A stretch of DNA of 41,825 nt, taken from Limisphaerales bacterium (lineage in GTDB: Bacteria > Verrucomicrobiota > Verrucomicrobiia > Limisphaerales > UBA11358). Where the stretch lies: contig PLYV01000292.1 in NCBI GenBank assembly GCA_003151855.1, positions 1 to 41,825 on the forward strand. The letters run 5' to 3'. The notes beneath the pieces are model-generated. The model ran no database searches. It was not told the DNA's origin and saw nothing but the letters and a program-made list of their open reading frames with translations. Shown here piece by piece: positions 33,467 to 41,825 of the stretch. Every line of letters begins with the position of its first letter. The first letter of the stretch is position 1. A program made the translations under genes and the position numbers.

Positions 33467-36400
33467 ATGAAAAAACTTCTCACCCTCACATCGGCCATTG
33501 CGGCTGTCTTACTTGTTGGCGGCATTGTGAACGCCAGCGCCGCAAACTGGCTTGGCACAAGCAGCCCGAGTTGGAATGACCCGCTTAACTGGGACGGGTC
33601 TTCCGTGCCTGATGGTGTCGGTTGTGGCATTACTATGGTTGGTAATGGCTCAACGACCTTCACTGCGACCATCACGAATAACGTTGCTGGAAAGCCAGTG
33701 GAAATCGTCATTGGCGGATGGTATTCGACCGGTCGCGTTGATCATCAGGCTGGCACACTCAGCACGGAGAACCTTGGATGGCCGCCCGGATGGGTGCTTA
33801 TTGGATATGGCCCTGAAGGCAACGCGACCTATAATTTGGCCGACACCATTACTACCGGCGGCACGCTCACCGGATACGGCACCGGTTCAGGAACGCTGAA
33901 CATTCGGGACGGCTTATTCATGGGTGAACCTGGCGGCGGTGATGGCAACGGCATTGCCACATTGAACGTCAATACCACCGGAGCATTAAACATGAACTAT
34001 GATTTAAATTTGGGTGTCAGCGGCTGGAATGCCACCATGAATCTGGATGCGGGTGCCATCTACAGCACCAATGGCAATGTTAACATTCCAGCGGGAGTGA
34101 ATAATAATACCACCAGCACGACTTCCGGCAACTTGAATCAAGCCGGCGGTTCCGTTGATTGCCGGAGAATCAATGTTGGCAGCTCGGATTCGTCCTACCC
34201 CAATCTAGTCGGCACTGTGAACCTTAATGGCGGCACAATGACGACGCATGGCCCTGATTTTTGGGATGGCGGTGTGCGGATTGGTGCCAATGGTGGAACG
34301 GGGACGTTTAACCTCAATGGCGGAACCCTGACGACCCTCCATGTTTTACACGAAGGCACCAGCGGAACATCAATCTTCAATTTCAACGGCGGCACGCTCA
34401 AGGCGACTGCTTCGTATAACGTGCCTTGGGGTGCGTTTTTTGGTGGTGATCCGAATTATTTGGCTGACGGCAGATCTCTTACCGCCGCCTATGTGCAGGC
34501 GGGCGGAGCCATCATTGATACCGCCGGGTTTGACAACTATATCGGGCAGGCATTGTTGACAGGCACAAATATCACGGATGGCGGCTTGACCAAGAATGGC
34601 AGCGGCCAGTTGGAGATAGGCGCCGCAAACACCTTCACCGGCCCCGTGGTGGTGAATGGCGGCACGCTCTACGCAAATATTGGCGGAGCGCCGAACAATC
34701 GGGATTTTAGTTTTACCAGCGGCATCACGGTCAACAGCAATGCCACCCTTCGGGCTTCTGCCAATAGTCTGTTTGGCTGGGATGGTTCGCAGGCGAAGCC
34801 GATTACGGTCAACGTCGGAGGCACGGCAACTGCGGAAAATGGCGATCAAAACATCGGGCTAGTTACCCTCGCCGGCGGCACTCTGGCCAGTGTCAATCCC
34901 GATAGTTTTTGGGGTTCGTGGCACTTCGGTCGAGCTTCTGACAAAAATCTGCTTGTCACCTCGAACTCAACTGCCTCGGCGGGACACGTTGCTTTTACCG
35001 CCGGTGCCACCATTGAAGTTGCCTCCGGTATGACGCTCAATTTTACCGGCTTCATTGGCGACGGCGGCGGGGACGGTCCTACTACGGTCATCAAGGAAGG
35101 CGCTGGCACCCTGCTTCTTGCCGGTGCGAACACCTATACCGGCAATACGACGATCAATGTGGGCACGCTGGCGTTGGGCGCGGGAGGATCCGTGAATTCA
35201 ACGACTATCACTGTCAATGGCAGCACGACGTTTGACGTATCTGCCATCAGCTACACGCTCCCTGCGGGCAAAACTTTGGCAGGCAATGGCTCGGTGGCTG
35301 GCAATGTCGCCACCGCTGGTTCCACCTCGGTTATCCTCCCCGGTGTTGGTGGCGTCGGCACGCTGACCTTCAATACCAATCTGGATTTGAGTTCCGGCGC
35401 CGCGCTCACGTTCGATTTGAGCACCACGGCCGCCAGCGGCAATGACCAGATTGTGGTCGGGCATAATCTGACCTTGTCCGGCAGCGACAACATCCACATT
35501 AGCGCGTTAAACGGCGCGTCGGATTTGGACCAGACGGCGGATTATGTCCTCTTCTCAGTGGCCGGCACGACCACGATGGCCACGTCGCCGACGCTGGCTT
35601 GGGATGGCACCACCCCGGGCAATTATCTCAACTATTCTATTCGGAAGGTCGGCCAAAATGTGGTGCTGCATTATTCTATCGGGACGGCTCCGAGTGTTAT
35701 TGCTGCCAGCGCCACTCCGACCAGCGTTCCCCGCAATCAGGCGGTCACCATCAGCGCCACCGTCACCCCGGGCAGCGGCAGTGTTGCGAGTGTGACAGTA
35801 AATGCCACTTCCATTGGCGGTTCGGCGGCGGCAAGCCTCATTCAAGATGCGTCCCAGCTGCCCACGCTCGTTTATACCAACACGCTGATCGTTGGCGCCA
35901 GCACGCCGGCGGGCAGCCCGGCTTTGACGGTTGTGGCTGCGGATAATTCTTCTCCCACGCCACTCACCGGCAGCTTTAGCTTCACCATGGATGTCCCGGC
36001 AGGAAGCCTGACTTGGGATGGCTCGGCAGCCAATGATAATTGGTCCAGCAATCTCAACTGGACCGGTGGCTTTGCGCCGGGATACGTCGGCGACACCGTG
36101 ACCTTTGCCGGCATCAACCGGCTGACGCCAAACTTGGACACCAACTACGGTGTCACCGGCGTTGTCTTTGACAGCACGGCGGGCAGTTTCATTATCGGCA
36201 CGGCCAACAGCAGCGCCCTGACCATCGGGAGTGGCGGCATTGTCAACAATTCTGCCAGCACGCAGACGTTGAACGTGTCCCTCACGCTGGTCTCGAACCT
36301 GACCTTCAGTGCGGCGTCGGGGAATCTCGCTCTGGTCAAGAATATCGCCAGCGGCGGCAAGCTCATCACTGTGAACGGTGTTGCCAATACCGTGTTCGGC

Positions 36401-38299
36401 GGTGTGGTTTCTGGCAATGGTTCGTTGTTTAAGCAAGACAGCGGTTCGCTGACGATTTCAAGCAACAGTGCGTGGTCGGGCTTCGGCGCTTCTTCCGTCG
36501 GCTTTAGTGGTCCGCTCATTGCTCAGGCTGGCACCGTGACCTTTAAAAACGCCAGCACCAATTCCGTGAGTGGCGAACTGGTCATTGGCGGCGTCGTGAC
36601 CGACGGCGGTGACGGAAACAATGCCAAGTTGGTGGTGGATGGGGCCACCTTGAATGTTTCGTCTTGGTTCTCCGTGGGGCGCGGCAACGGTATTGGCGGC
36701 GTTTCCTCCGACCTCGTTCTGACCAATAACGCCAGAGTCACATCGCAGAACTTTAGCGCCGGTTACAATGGCAACAACTCGGCCAATATGCCCAAAGGTT
36801 CCGTCACACTGAACAACGTCTCTTCGTTGACCGTGTCCAATGGCAATATGAACTTCGCCGAATCAGCGGGTTCTGACATGAGCATGAATGTCAATGACAC
36901 CGCCACCGTGTCCGTCAGCGGGTGGATGGGGGTTGGCATGAATGATAGCGGCCATGGTGTGGTGAATGTGAATGGCGGTTCGGTTTCCGTGGGATCGATG
37001 GACATTGGTTCCGGCAACAGCAGTAGCGCCACGGCCCAGGGCACCGTCACGGTTAACAGCGGCACGTTGAGCAGCGATGGTGACGTCAAGCTTGGCGCTG
37101 ACGGCTCCTCTGGCGACTTAGGTAAGCTGGTGGTCAATGGCGGGACGGTGAACATCGCCAGCACGGTCAAGCGCTGGCTATACTTGGGCCAGTCGGATAA
37201 TGCGAATGCCGAGATTGACGTGAACGGCGGCAACCTTCACATCAACGCGAACACGGACATTCGCTTTGCCACCGGCAACGCCACCGGCATCAACACGTTC
37301 AACCTGAATAGTGGTGCTGTTACGTTCTACAGCGACAATGCGACCACCATTGGCGGATCGGGCGTGTTGGATTTGCTTCAAGGAACGGGGGCGGGTGTTC
37401 AGAACACCTTTAATCTCAACGGCGGCACTTTGACCGTGCCCCGCATCTTGGCTGCGAATTCGGCAGCCACCAGCACGTTTAACTTCGGCGGCGGCACGCT
37501 CGCCGCCGCAGCCAGTGGCACGAACTTCATGCAGGGCCTGACCGCCGCCTATGTCATGAGCGCGGGCGCGACCATCAATTCTGCGGGCCACAACATTACC
37601 ATCGCGCAGCCGCTGCTGGATGGCGGCGGAAATGGCGGTTTAACCAAGACTGGCAATGGCACGCTCACGCTGAATGGCGTCAACACCTACACCGGCGGAA
37701 CCGCGGTCAACGCCGGCACACTCGCGGGCACCGGCACCATTGCCGGCGCGCTGACCAACAGCGCCACGCTCTCGCCCGGCGACGGCGGCATCGGCGCTTT
37801 GACCGTGAACGGCAACATCACGTTGAAGGCCGGCTCGACCAACGTCTTCGACGTGGACGGTTCCACGCTCGCCAATGACCAGATTGTGGCCGGGGCCAAT
37901 GTTGTCTATGGTGGCGTGCTAAAGATTGTTCCGACCGGCGCGCTCACGACTGGCCAGACCTTCACCTTGTTCAGTGGTGCAGGGGCGGTCAATCCGGGTC
38001 ATTTCACCAGCGTTGTAAGCGCTCAACCCAGCGCGACTTTCAGCTTCACCAACGGTGTGTTGACCGTGGTGAGCGCCGGTCCGTCTGGTCCGGCGGCGCT
38101 GACGAACAGCTTCAGCAGTGGCACGCTGAGCCTCGCATGGCCGGCAGGTCAAGGCTGGCGCTTGCAAATGCAAACCAACAGTTTGACCACCGGCCTCGGC
38201 ACCAACTGGATCTACCTGACTGATGGCAGTGTCAGCAGCACCAACATCACGGTGGATGCAACCAAGCCTACGGTGTTTTACCGACTGACCTATCCATAA
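33467..38299 (+). CDS. Giant secreted autotransporter-associated beta-strand-repeat protein
   Basis: The 1610-residue product has a signal peptide (MKKLLTLTSAIAAVLLVGG...ASA). It consists almost wholly of beta-helical repeats of the PF12951/TIGR02601 kind, for example GGLTKNGSGQLEIGAANTFTG near 34580, EGAGTLLLAGANTYTGNTTI near 35095 and GGLTKTGNGTLTLNGVNTYTGG near 37635. Modules opening with SWNDPLNWDG and NWSSNLNWTGG mark repeats of a larger unit, separated by an Ig-like segment (about 740-850). The chain is rich in Gly, Asn, Ser and Thr. There is no outer-membrane barrel; it ends in a short domain (LSLAWPAGQGWRLQMQTN to FYRLTYP) also found at the end of the alginate-lyase-like protein. No enzyme domain was seen. 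It is probably a surface or sheath adhesin binding glycans. Confidence 0.87.
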   Translation: MKKLLTLTSAIAAVLLVGGIVNASAANWLGTSSPSWNDPLNWDGSSVPDGVGCGITMVGNGSTTFTATITNNVAGKPVEIVIGGWYSTGRVDHQAGTLSTENLGWPPGWVLIGYGPEGNATYNLADTITTGGTLTGYGTGSGTLNIRDGLFMGEPGGGDGNGIATLNVNTTGALNMNYDLNLGVSGWNATMNLDAGAIYSTNGNVNIPAGVNNNTTSTTSGNLNQAGGSVDCRRINVGSSDSSYPNLVGTVNLNGGTMTTHGPDFWDGGVRIGANGGTGTFNLNGGTLTTLHVLHEGTSGTSIFNFNGGTLKATASYNVPWGAFFGGDPNYLADGRSLTAAYVQAGGAIIDTAGFDNYIGQALLTGTNITDGGLTKNGSGQLEIGAANTFTGPVVVNGGTLYANIGGAPNNRDFSFTSGITVNSNATLRASANSLFGWDGSQAKPITVNVGGTATAENGDQNIGLVTLAGGTLASVNPDSFWGSWHFGRASDKNLLVTSNSTASAGHVAFTAGATIEVASGMTLNFTGFIGDGGGDGPTTVIKEGAGTLLLAGANTYTGNTTINVGTLALGAGGSVNSTTITVNGSTTFDVSAISYTLPAGKTLAGNGSVAGNVATAGSTSVILPGVGGVGTLTFNTNLDLSSGAALTFDLSTTAASGNDQIVVGHNLTLSGSDNIHISALNGASDLDQTADYVLFSVAGTTTMATSPTLAWDGTTPGNYLNYSIRKVGQNVVLHYSIGTAPSVIAASATPTSVPRNQAVTISATVTPGSGSVASVTVNATSIGGSAAASLIQDASQLPTLVYTNTLIVGASTPAGSPALTVVAADNSSPTPLTGSFSFTMDVPAGSLTWDGSAANDNWSSNLNWTGGFAPGYVGDTVTFAGINRLTPNLDTNYGVTGVVFDSTAGSFIIGTANSSALTIGSGGIVNNSASTQTLNVSLTLVSNLTFSAASGNLALVKNIASGGKLITVNGVANTVFGGVVSGNGSLFKQDSGSLTISSNSAWSGFGASSVGFSGPLIAQAGTVTFKNASTNSVSGELVIGGVVTDGGDGNNAKLVVDGATLNVSSWFSVGRGNGIGGVSSDLVLTNNARVTSQNFSAGYNGNNSANMPKGSVTLNNVSSLTVSNGNMNFAESAGSDMSMNVNDTATVSVSGWMGVGMNDSGHGVVNVNGGSVSVGSMDIGSGNSSSATAQGTVTVNSGTLSSDGDVKLGADGSSGDLGKLVVNGGTVNIASTVKRWLYLGQSDNANAEIDVNGGNLHINANTDIRFATGNATGINTFNLNSGAVTFYSDNATTIGGSGVLDLLQGTGAGVQNTFNLNGGTLTVPRILAANSAATSTFNFGGGTLAAAASGTNFMQGLTAAYVMSAGATINSAGHNITIAQPLLDGGGNGGLTKTGNGTLTLNGVNTYTGGTAVNAGTLAGTGTIAGALTNSATLSPGDGGIGALTVNGNITLKAGSTNVFDVDGSTLANDQIVAGANVVYGGVLKIVPTGALTTGQTFTLFSGAGAVNPGHFTSVVSAQPSATFSFTNGVLTVVSAGPSGPAALTNSFSSGTLSLAWPAGQGWRLQMQTNSLTTGLGTNWIYLTDGSVSSTNITVDATKPTVFYRLTYP

Positions 38300-38317
38300 T
38301 TGTAAAGACAATGGCAT

Positions 38318-38357
38318 GGTCGCCGTGGGTTGTGGGTTCCTGCGGCGACCTTTGCTT
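38318..38357 (+). terminator. Intrinsic terminator after the beta-strand-repeat gene
   Basis: GGTCGCCG (38318-38325) pairs with CGGCGACC (38343-38350) and is followed by TTTGCTT. It begins 19 nt after the stop codon and ends 27 nt before the prepilin-like gene, so that gene probably has its own promoter or is read through at low level. Confidence 0.62.
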
Positions 38358-38383
38358 GAAAAAAATTAAATAGTTGAACGAGA

Positions 38384-39133
38384 ATGAAAATTACAGCGCC
38401 AAGTAAGACAAGTGCTTCCCGAACAAATGCGGGTTTCACGCTGATTGAACTTCTGGTGGTCATTGCCATCATTGCCATTTTGGCAGCCATGCTTCTTCCG
38501 GCACTGGCTAAGGCCAAGGAGAAGGCGATAAGAACCCAGTGTTTGAACAACTGCAAGCAGTTAGATTTTGGCATGCAAATGTATGGTGGGGAGTTCAATA
38601 ATAAGTTGCCGCCGATGGGGTCCAGTGGCTGGCCTTGGGATATGTCAATTCCGGTGGTGGACCTGATGGGCCAGAATGGTGCCACTCGTAACATATTCTA
38701 TTGCCCGGCTAATTCCGGTCAAAACGTTGATGGCTTGTGGAATTTTAACGCCAGTTATCGGGTCACGGGATATGCCTATACGTTCCCAGGCACTGCCTCG
38801 GTTGATGTGACCAATCAGAATGTGAATTTGCTGGGAACAAGCATAGCAACCTTGGGCAGGGTTTCAGTCAGTGACCGCGTTCTATTGTCGGATGTCTCTT
38901 TGTATGGAGGCAATCAAGCTGGCACTGGAGCCGGCTGGATCAACGTCAAGGGCGGCTATAGTGCGTCCGGCTGGACAGGCCACAACACGGCTCATGTGAA
39001 CAAGGCGCTGCCGACAGGTGCGAATGAAGCCATGTTGGACGGGCATGTCGAATGGCATAAATATAGTTCGTTCCAATTGCGAACGGATACAGCGGCTTAT
39101 CCTACCTCCGGGACCCCGGCATTTTGGTGGTGA
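38384..39133 (+). CDS. Prepilin-like protein with N-terminal methylation motif and H-X9-DG-type C-terminus
   Basis: The 249-residue product has a class III (type IV pilin) signal: a short basic leader to Gly17, then [19 protein letters not shown] with Glu at +5 (residue 22). It should be cleaved by a prepilin peptidase after Gly17. The helix continues into the [11 protein letters not shown] stretch typical of Verrucomicrobiota and Planctomycetota pseudopilin-like families. The globular part has [22 protein letters not shown] and [22 protein letters not shown], the processing-associated H-X9-DG type of ending. Such proteins are numerous in these phyla and may assemble in type II secretion or pilus-like structures; individual roles are unknown. 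It lies between two secreted glycan-binding or glycan-degrading proteins. Confidence 0.88.
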   Translation: MKITAPSKTSASRTNAGFTLIELLVVIAIIAILAAMLLPALAKAKEKAIRTQCLNNCKQLDFGMQMYGGEFNNKLPPMGSSGWPWDMSIPVVDLMGQNGATRNIFYCPANSGQNVDGLWNFNASYRVTGYAYTFPGTASVDVTNQNVNLLGTSIATLGRVSVSDRVLLSDVSLYGGNQAGTGAGWINVKGGYSASGWTGHNTAHVNKALPTGANEAMLDGHVEWHKYSSFQLRTDTAAYPTSGTPAFWW

Positions 39134-39545
39134 GCAGCCACAAATCTCAGCGCCGAAGCCATTCCCGGATTAAATTCACCAACCCAAATGTCTTATTTTA
39201 CGCATAGAAAGGCCGCGCTCGTGGCCGTGCTGGCTTTCATCGATGTTCACAACGCGACCTTACAATTATGATTATGATCCGCTGGATGCGGTTGATTTGG
39301 CCCGTTGACCAACAACAAAGTCAAAATGTCAGTTCAAAATAGAATGCATGCTTTTATAAAAAGATTAAATCTACAGTCGTGCGCGGCGCAAAGTCATAGG
39401 TGGACGAATGGTGGAACCATTGCCAATGCCAATGGAACTCCACCACCTGCCAACTCTGGTTCGCAGTGGGTTGCTCAACACTTTGCCGGTCGGCAAAATC
39501 AGTGATGGTCGCTTTTGGTGATTTTTACATGAGTGAATTGAAACT
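39134..39545. other. Gap before the GH62 fusion gene
   Basis: No intact gene was recognised. A 27-residue frame at 39188-39271 (MSYFTHRKAALVAVLAFID...) looks like the start of a signal peptide that stops early, perhaps a broken gene start. An imperfect inverted repeat, TGGTGGAACCATTG (39409-39422) with CAATGGAACTCCACCA (39430-39445), lies about 100 nt before the GH62 start and lacks a U-run. A 66-residue open frame at 39305-39505 has no recognisable pattern. Confidence 0.4.
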
Positions 39546-41825
39546 ATGAATCAAATTAAATTGACCCCATTGACGTTGCGCTGCTCATTTGCAAAAACGT
39601 GGGGAAAAGGCGTTTTTACGGTCGCTTCACTCCTATGGCTTTTCTGGTGTTCATCACCCGCCTGTTTCGCGCAGAGTGCTCCGCTGCCCACGACGTTCAA
39701 ATGGACCTCGACGGGTCCGCTCGCTACGGCACAGAACGGGTCATACTCCATGAAGGACTTCACTTGCGTCCACACCAACGGCCAGTTCATCGTTTACTTT
39801 ACGACAGTCGACAGCTCAGGGAATTGGGGCGGGGGCATGATGACCTTTACCAATTGGTCCGACATGGCCACTGCCCCACAGCATCAGATGCCAGTAGGCA
39901 CCGTTGCGCCTACGCTGTTCTATTTCGCCCCGAAGAATATCTGGGTTATCACATTCCAGTGGGGGACCCAGTATATGACCTCGACTAATCCCACCAATCC
40001 GAATGGCTGGTCCGCGCCCCAGCCTCTCTATACTGGAGCCTCCCTCGACTCGACGGTAATCTGCGACAGCACGAACGCCTATTTGTTTTACGCGTTTGAC
40101 GACGGCACCATCCACCGGGCGTCCATGCCCATCGGCAGCTTTCCAGGAACCTTCACCAACTCGTCGATCATCATGACCGACACCGCGGCCAACCTGTTCG
40201 AGGCCCCGGAGGTTTACACGATACAGGGGACGACCCCCACTCAATACCTCATGATCGTCGAGGCGGAGGGCGCCGTGGGAAGATACTTCCGATCCTTTAC
40301 CGCGACCAATCTTGGGGGTTCGTGGACTCCGCTGGCAGCGACCGAGAGCAATCCCTTCGCTGGCGCGGCCAACGTCACGTTCACCAACGGCAACGCTTGG
40401 ACGGTCGGCATCAGCCACGGTGATATCGTTCGCAACAACCCCGACCAAACACAGACGATTGACCCAGGCAATTTGCAATTTCTTTACCAAGGGTTTGATC
40501 CCAACTCAGCTGCTAGCAAAGCTGCTACCAATTACACGCAGCTCCCCTGGCAGCCGGGGCTGCTTACGTTGATTCAACCGTCGGACGACATGCAGATTTA
40601 TTCCGGCAGGTTTGACAACGGCTGGGGCGACGGCTGGTCATGGATGACGCGTTACCCCACGAATAATCCGGTCTATACGAGCAATTCAGTCTTTGTCGCC
40701 AGCAACTCGATGGCCCTGGTTCCCAGCGTCCCGTATGTGGTCTGGTTGCTGAAGCCCTCCACCACCGTGGACGCGACCCTCTATACGAATCTGACTTTCT
40801 GGATCAATGGCGGGGCGACTGGTGGACAAAATATTTTGGTCAATGGCGAGACGAACGGCTCAAGTTCGGGACTTCCTACAGTTTCCGTGACGGCGCCGAC
40901 GAACTCATGGAAGCAGGTCATCATTTCTCTCGCTTCGCTCGGCGTCAACAAGACCAACCTGACCGGTCTTGGATTTAACAACGGCGCTTCCACCCAACCC
41001 TTCTTCATTGATGATATGCGATTGATCGCCGCAGCCAAGCCGGCGACGGTTCATGTGAGCGTCAATGCGAACCAGACTGTTCGAACTGTCAGCGGCAGAG
41101 TCTTTGCGGTTAATACGGGTGCCGGGGACACGGATCTGAACACGCCCGCGACGAAGGCGATATTGAATGACATCGGCAACACCTGTCTGCGTTGGCCGGG
41201 CGGCTCCTATGGGGACGACTACCACTATGCCAATGAACCAAGCGGGGGTTCTCATTCCACCGATTTCATCGCCCTCGCCACCAATATGCATTCCCAGGCT
41301 TTCATCATCGTGAACTATGGCAGCAGCACGCCTGAAGAAGCCGCCTACGCCGTGCGGATGTTCAATGTCACCAATCACAGCAATTTTAAATACTGGGAGA
41401 TCGGAAACGAAAACTTCGGCACTTGGGAAACCGACCACAACACCAACGCGCCCTTCAAGGCGCACGATCCCTGGACCTACGCCATGCGCTTCACGAATTA
41501 TTATGCGCAGATGAAAGCCGTTGATCCGACGATCAAGATCGGCGCGGTCATCGATCCCACCGAGGACGGCTACGCAAATTACACGGACCATCCCGTGGTC
41601 AATCCGCGCACCGGCCTCACCCACAACGGCTGGACGCCGGTGATGCTGGCTTATATGCGCAGCAACAATGTCACGCCGGATTTTGTGATCGAGCACAATT
41701 ACGGCCCGGCGGCGGGCGACACGCAGGATTTGCTTTATCCCAAAGGCTGGGCGTCCGACGCGGCCGCCCTGCGCCAGATCCTGAATGATTATCTCGGCAG
41801 CGCGGCCACGAACGTGACCTTGGAA
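39546..41825 (+). CDS. GH62 alpha-L-arabinofuranosidase fused to a second GH-A-like arabinofuranosidase domain (3' end beyond window)
   Basis: From the ATG at 39546 the frame stays open to the window edge (760 codons, no stop). A signal peptide ([19 protein letters not shown]) precedes a GH62 propeller (about 50-345). Its blocks are [21 protein letters not shown] (base Asp71), [32 protein letters not shown] (Asp168), [11 protein letters not shown] (acid Glu219), [27 protein letters not shown] and [11 protein letters not shown] beta-sandwich follows at about 348-497 ([15 protein letters not shown] to FFIDDMRLI). Then comes a clan-A barrel ([44 protein letters not shown] with likely acid/base Glu622, [13 protein letters not shown]) similar to GH51-type arabinofuranosidases. 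The nucleophile part of the second domain lies outside the window. GH62 normally acts on arabinoxylan side chains. Confidence 0.9.
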   Translation, partial: MNQIKLTPLTLRCSFAKTWGKGVFTVASLLWLFWCSSPACFAQSAPLPTTFKWTSTGPLATAQNGSYSMKDFTCVHTNGQFIVYFTTVDSSGNWGGGMMTFTNWSDMATAPQHQMPVGTVAPTLFYFAPKNIWVITFQWGTQYMTSTNPTNPNGWSAPQPLYTGASLDSTVICDSTNAYLFYAFDDGTIHRASMPIGSFPGTFTNSSIIMTDTAANLFEAPEVYTIQGTTPTQYLMIVEAEGAVGRYFRSFTATNLGGSWTPLAATESNPFAGAANVTFTNGNAWTVGISHGDIVRNNPDQTQTIDPGNLQFLYQGFDPNSAASKAATNYTQLPWQPGLLTLIQPSDDMQIYSGRFDNGWGDGWSWMTRYPTNNPVYTSNSVFVASNSMALVPSVPYVVWLLKPSTTVDATLYTNLTFWINGGATGGQNILVNGETNGSSSGLPTVSVTAPTNSWKQVIISLASLGVNKTNLTGLGFNNGASTQPFFIDDMRLIAAAKPATVHVSVNANQTVRTVSGRVFAVNTGAGDTDLNTPATKAILNDIGNTCLRWPGGSYGDDYHYANEPSGGSHSTDFIALATNMHSQAFIIVNYGSSTPEEAAYAVRMFNVTNHSNFKYWEIGNENFGTWETDHNTNAPFKAHDPWTYAMRFTNYYAQMKAVDPTIKIGAVIDPTEDGYANYTDHPVVNPRTGLTHNGWTPVMLAYMRSNNVTPDFVIEHNYGPAAGDTQDLLYPKGWASDAAALRQILNDYLGSAATNVTLE

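Noticed and set aside
39599-39988. 129-residue plus-strand frame and the 224-residue minus frame near 39816-40490
   Set aside because: Both overlap the GH62 domain, whose family blocks and signal peptide are in the frame beginning at 39546.

Overview
The window looks like a chromosomal segment of a Verrucomicrobiota bacterium, probably a soil or freshwater member of the Pedosphaera/Limisphaerales type. This is inferred from the combination of gene families: an ECF sigma factor paired with a PknB-type membrane Ser/Thr kinase, giant secreted proteins with autotransporter-associated beta-strand repeats but no autotransporter barrel, a PEP-CTERM protein, a prepilin-like protein of the H-X9-DG type, and a dense set of signal-peptide-bearing glycoside hydrolases. 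No rRNA or tRNA gene and no CRISPR array was seen, and no intact transposase was recognised. Most starts lack a convincing Shine-Dalgarno sequence, so several starts were chosen from signal peptides.

Layout. 1-2100 is eroded DNA: an XRE-type helix-turn-helix remnant with an in-frame stop, and a minus-strand remnant that joins a kinase-type C-terminal repeat region to a concanavalin-like domain. 2105-4930 holds the ECF sigma factor and the Ser/Thr kinase. 4931-6166 is a gene graveyard with a LacI-type DNA-binding fragment and the N-terminal third of a GH88 unsaturated glucuronyl hydrolase. 6265-13847 encodes a 2256-residue beta-strand-repeat protein carrying an SGNH/CE3-like esterase domain, followed by a PEP-CTERM protein. 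A second 83-bp copy of the GH88 fragment lies just beyond. 14053-19497 encodes an 1814-residue alginate-lyase-like protein with a long chain of carbohydrate-binding and Fn3/LamG modules. 19673-29019 is a same-strand run of five glycoside hydrolases: GH43-like, GH97, GH43, GH35 and GH51. The GH97/GH43/GH35 junctions are almost gapless, and a terminator overlaps the first gene's stop codon.

29369-33166 encodes a two-component pair: a periplasmic beta-propeller/Y_Y_Y sensor histidine kinase and a NarL-type response regulator. 33467-38299 is a second beta-strand-repeat protein, followed by a terminator and a prepilin-like protein. From 39546 to the window end an uninterrupted frame encodes a signal peptide, a GH62 arabinofuranosidase domain, a beta-sandwich and a second GH-A-like arabinofuranosidase domain. 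It continues past the edge.

Taken together, this is a polysaccharide-utilisation region without SusC/SusD. The enzyme set (alpha-L-arabinofuranosidases, beta-galactosidase, a GH97 alpha-galactosidase/glucosidase, an esterase, an alginate-lyase-like enzyme and GH88 remnants) suggests an arabinose- and galactose-substituted plant polymer containing uronic acid. The two-component pair is the obvious candidate regulator. The most notable observations are the GH62/GH-A fusion, the C-terminal domain shared by otherwise unrelated secreted giants, the duplicated gene junctions and GH88 debris that suggest repeated cassette exchange, and a terminator embedded at a stop codon.
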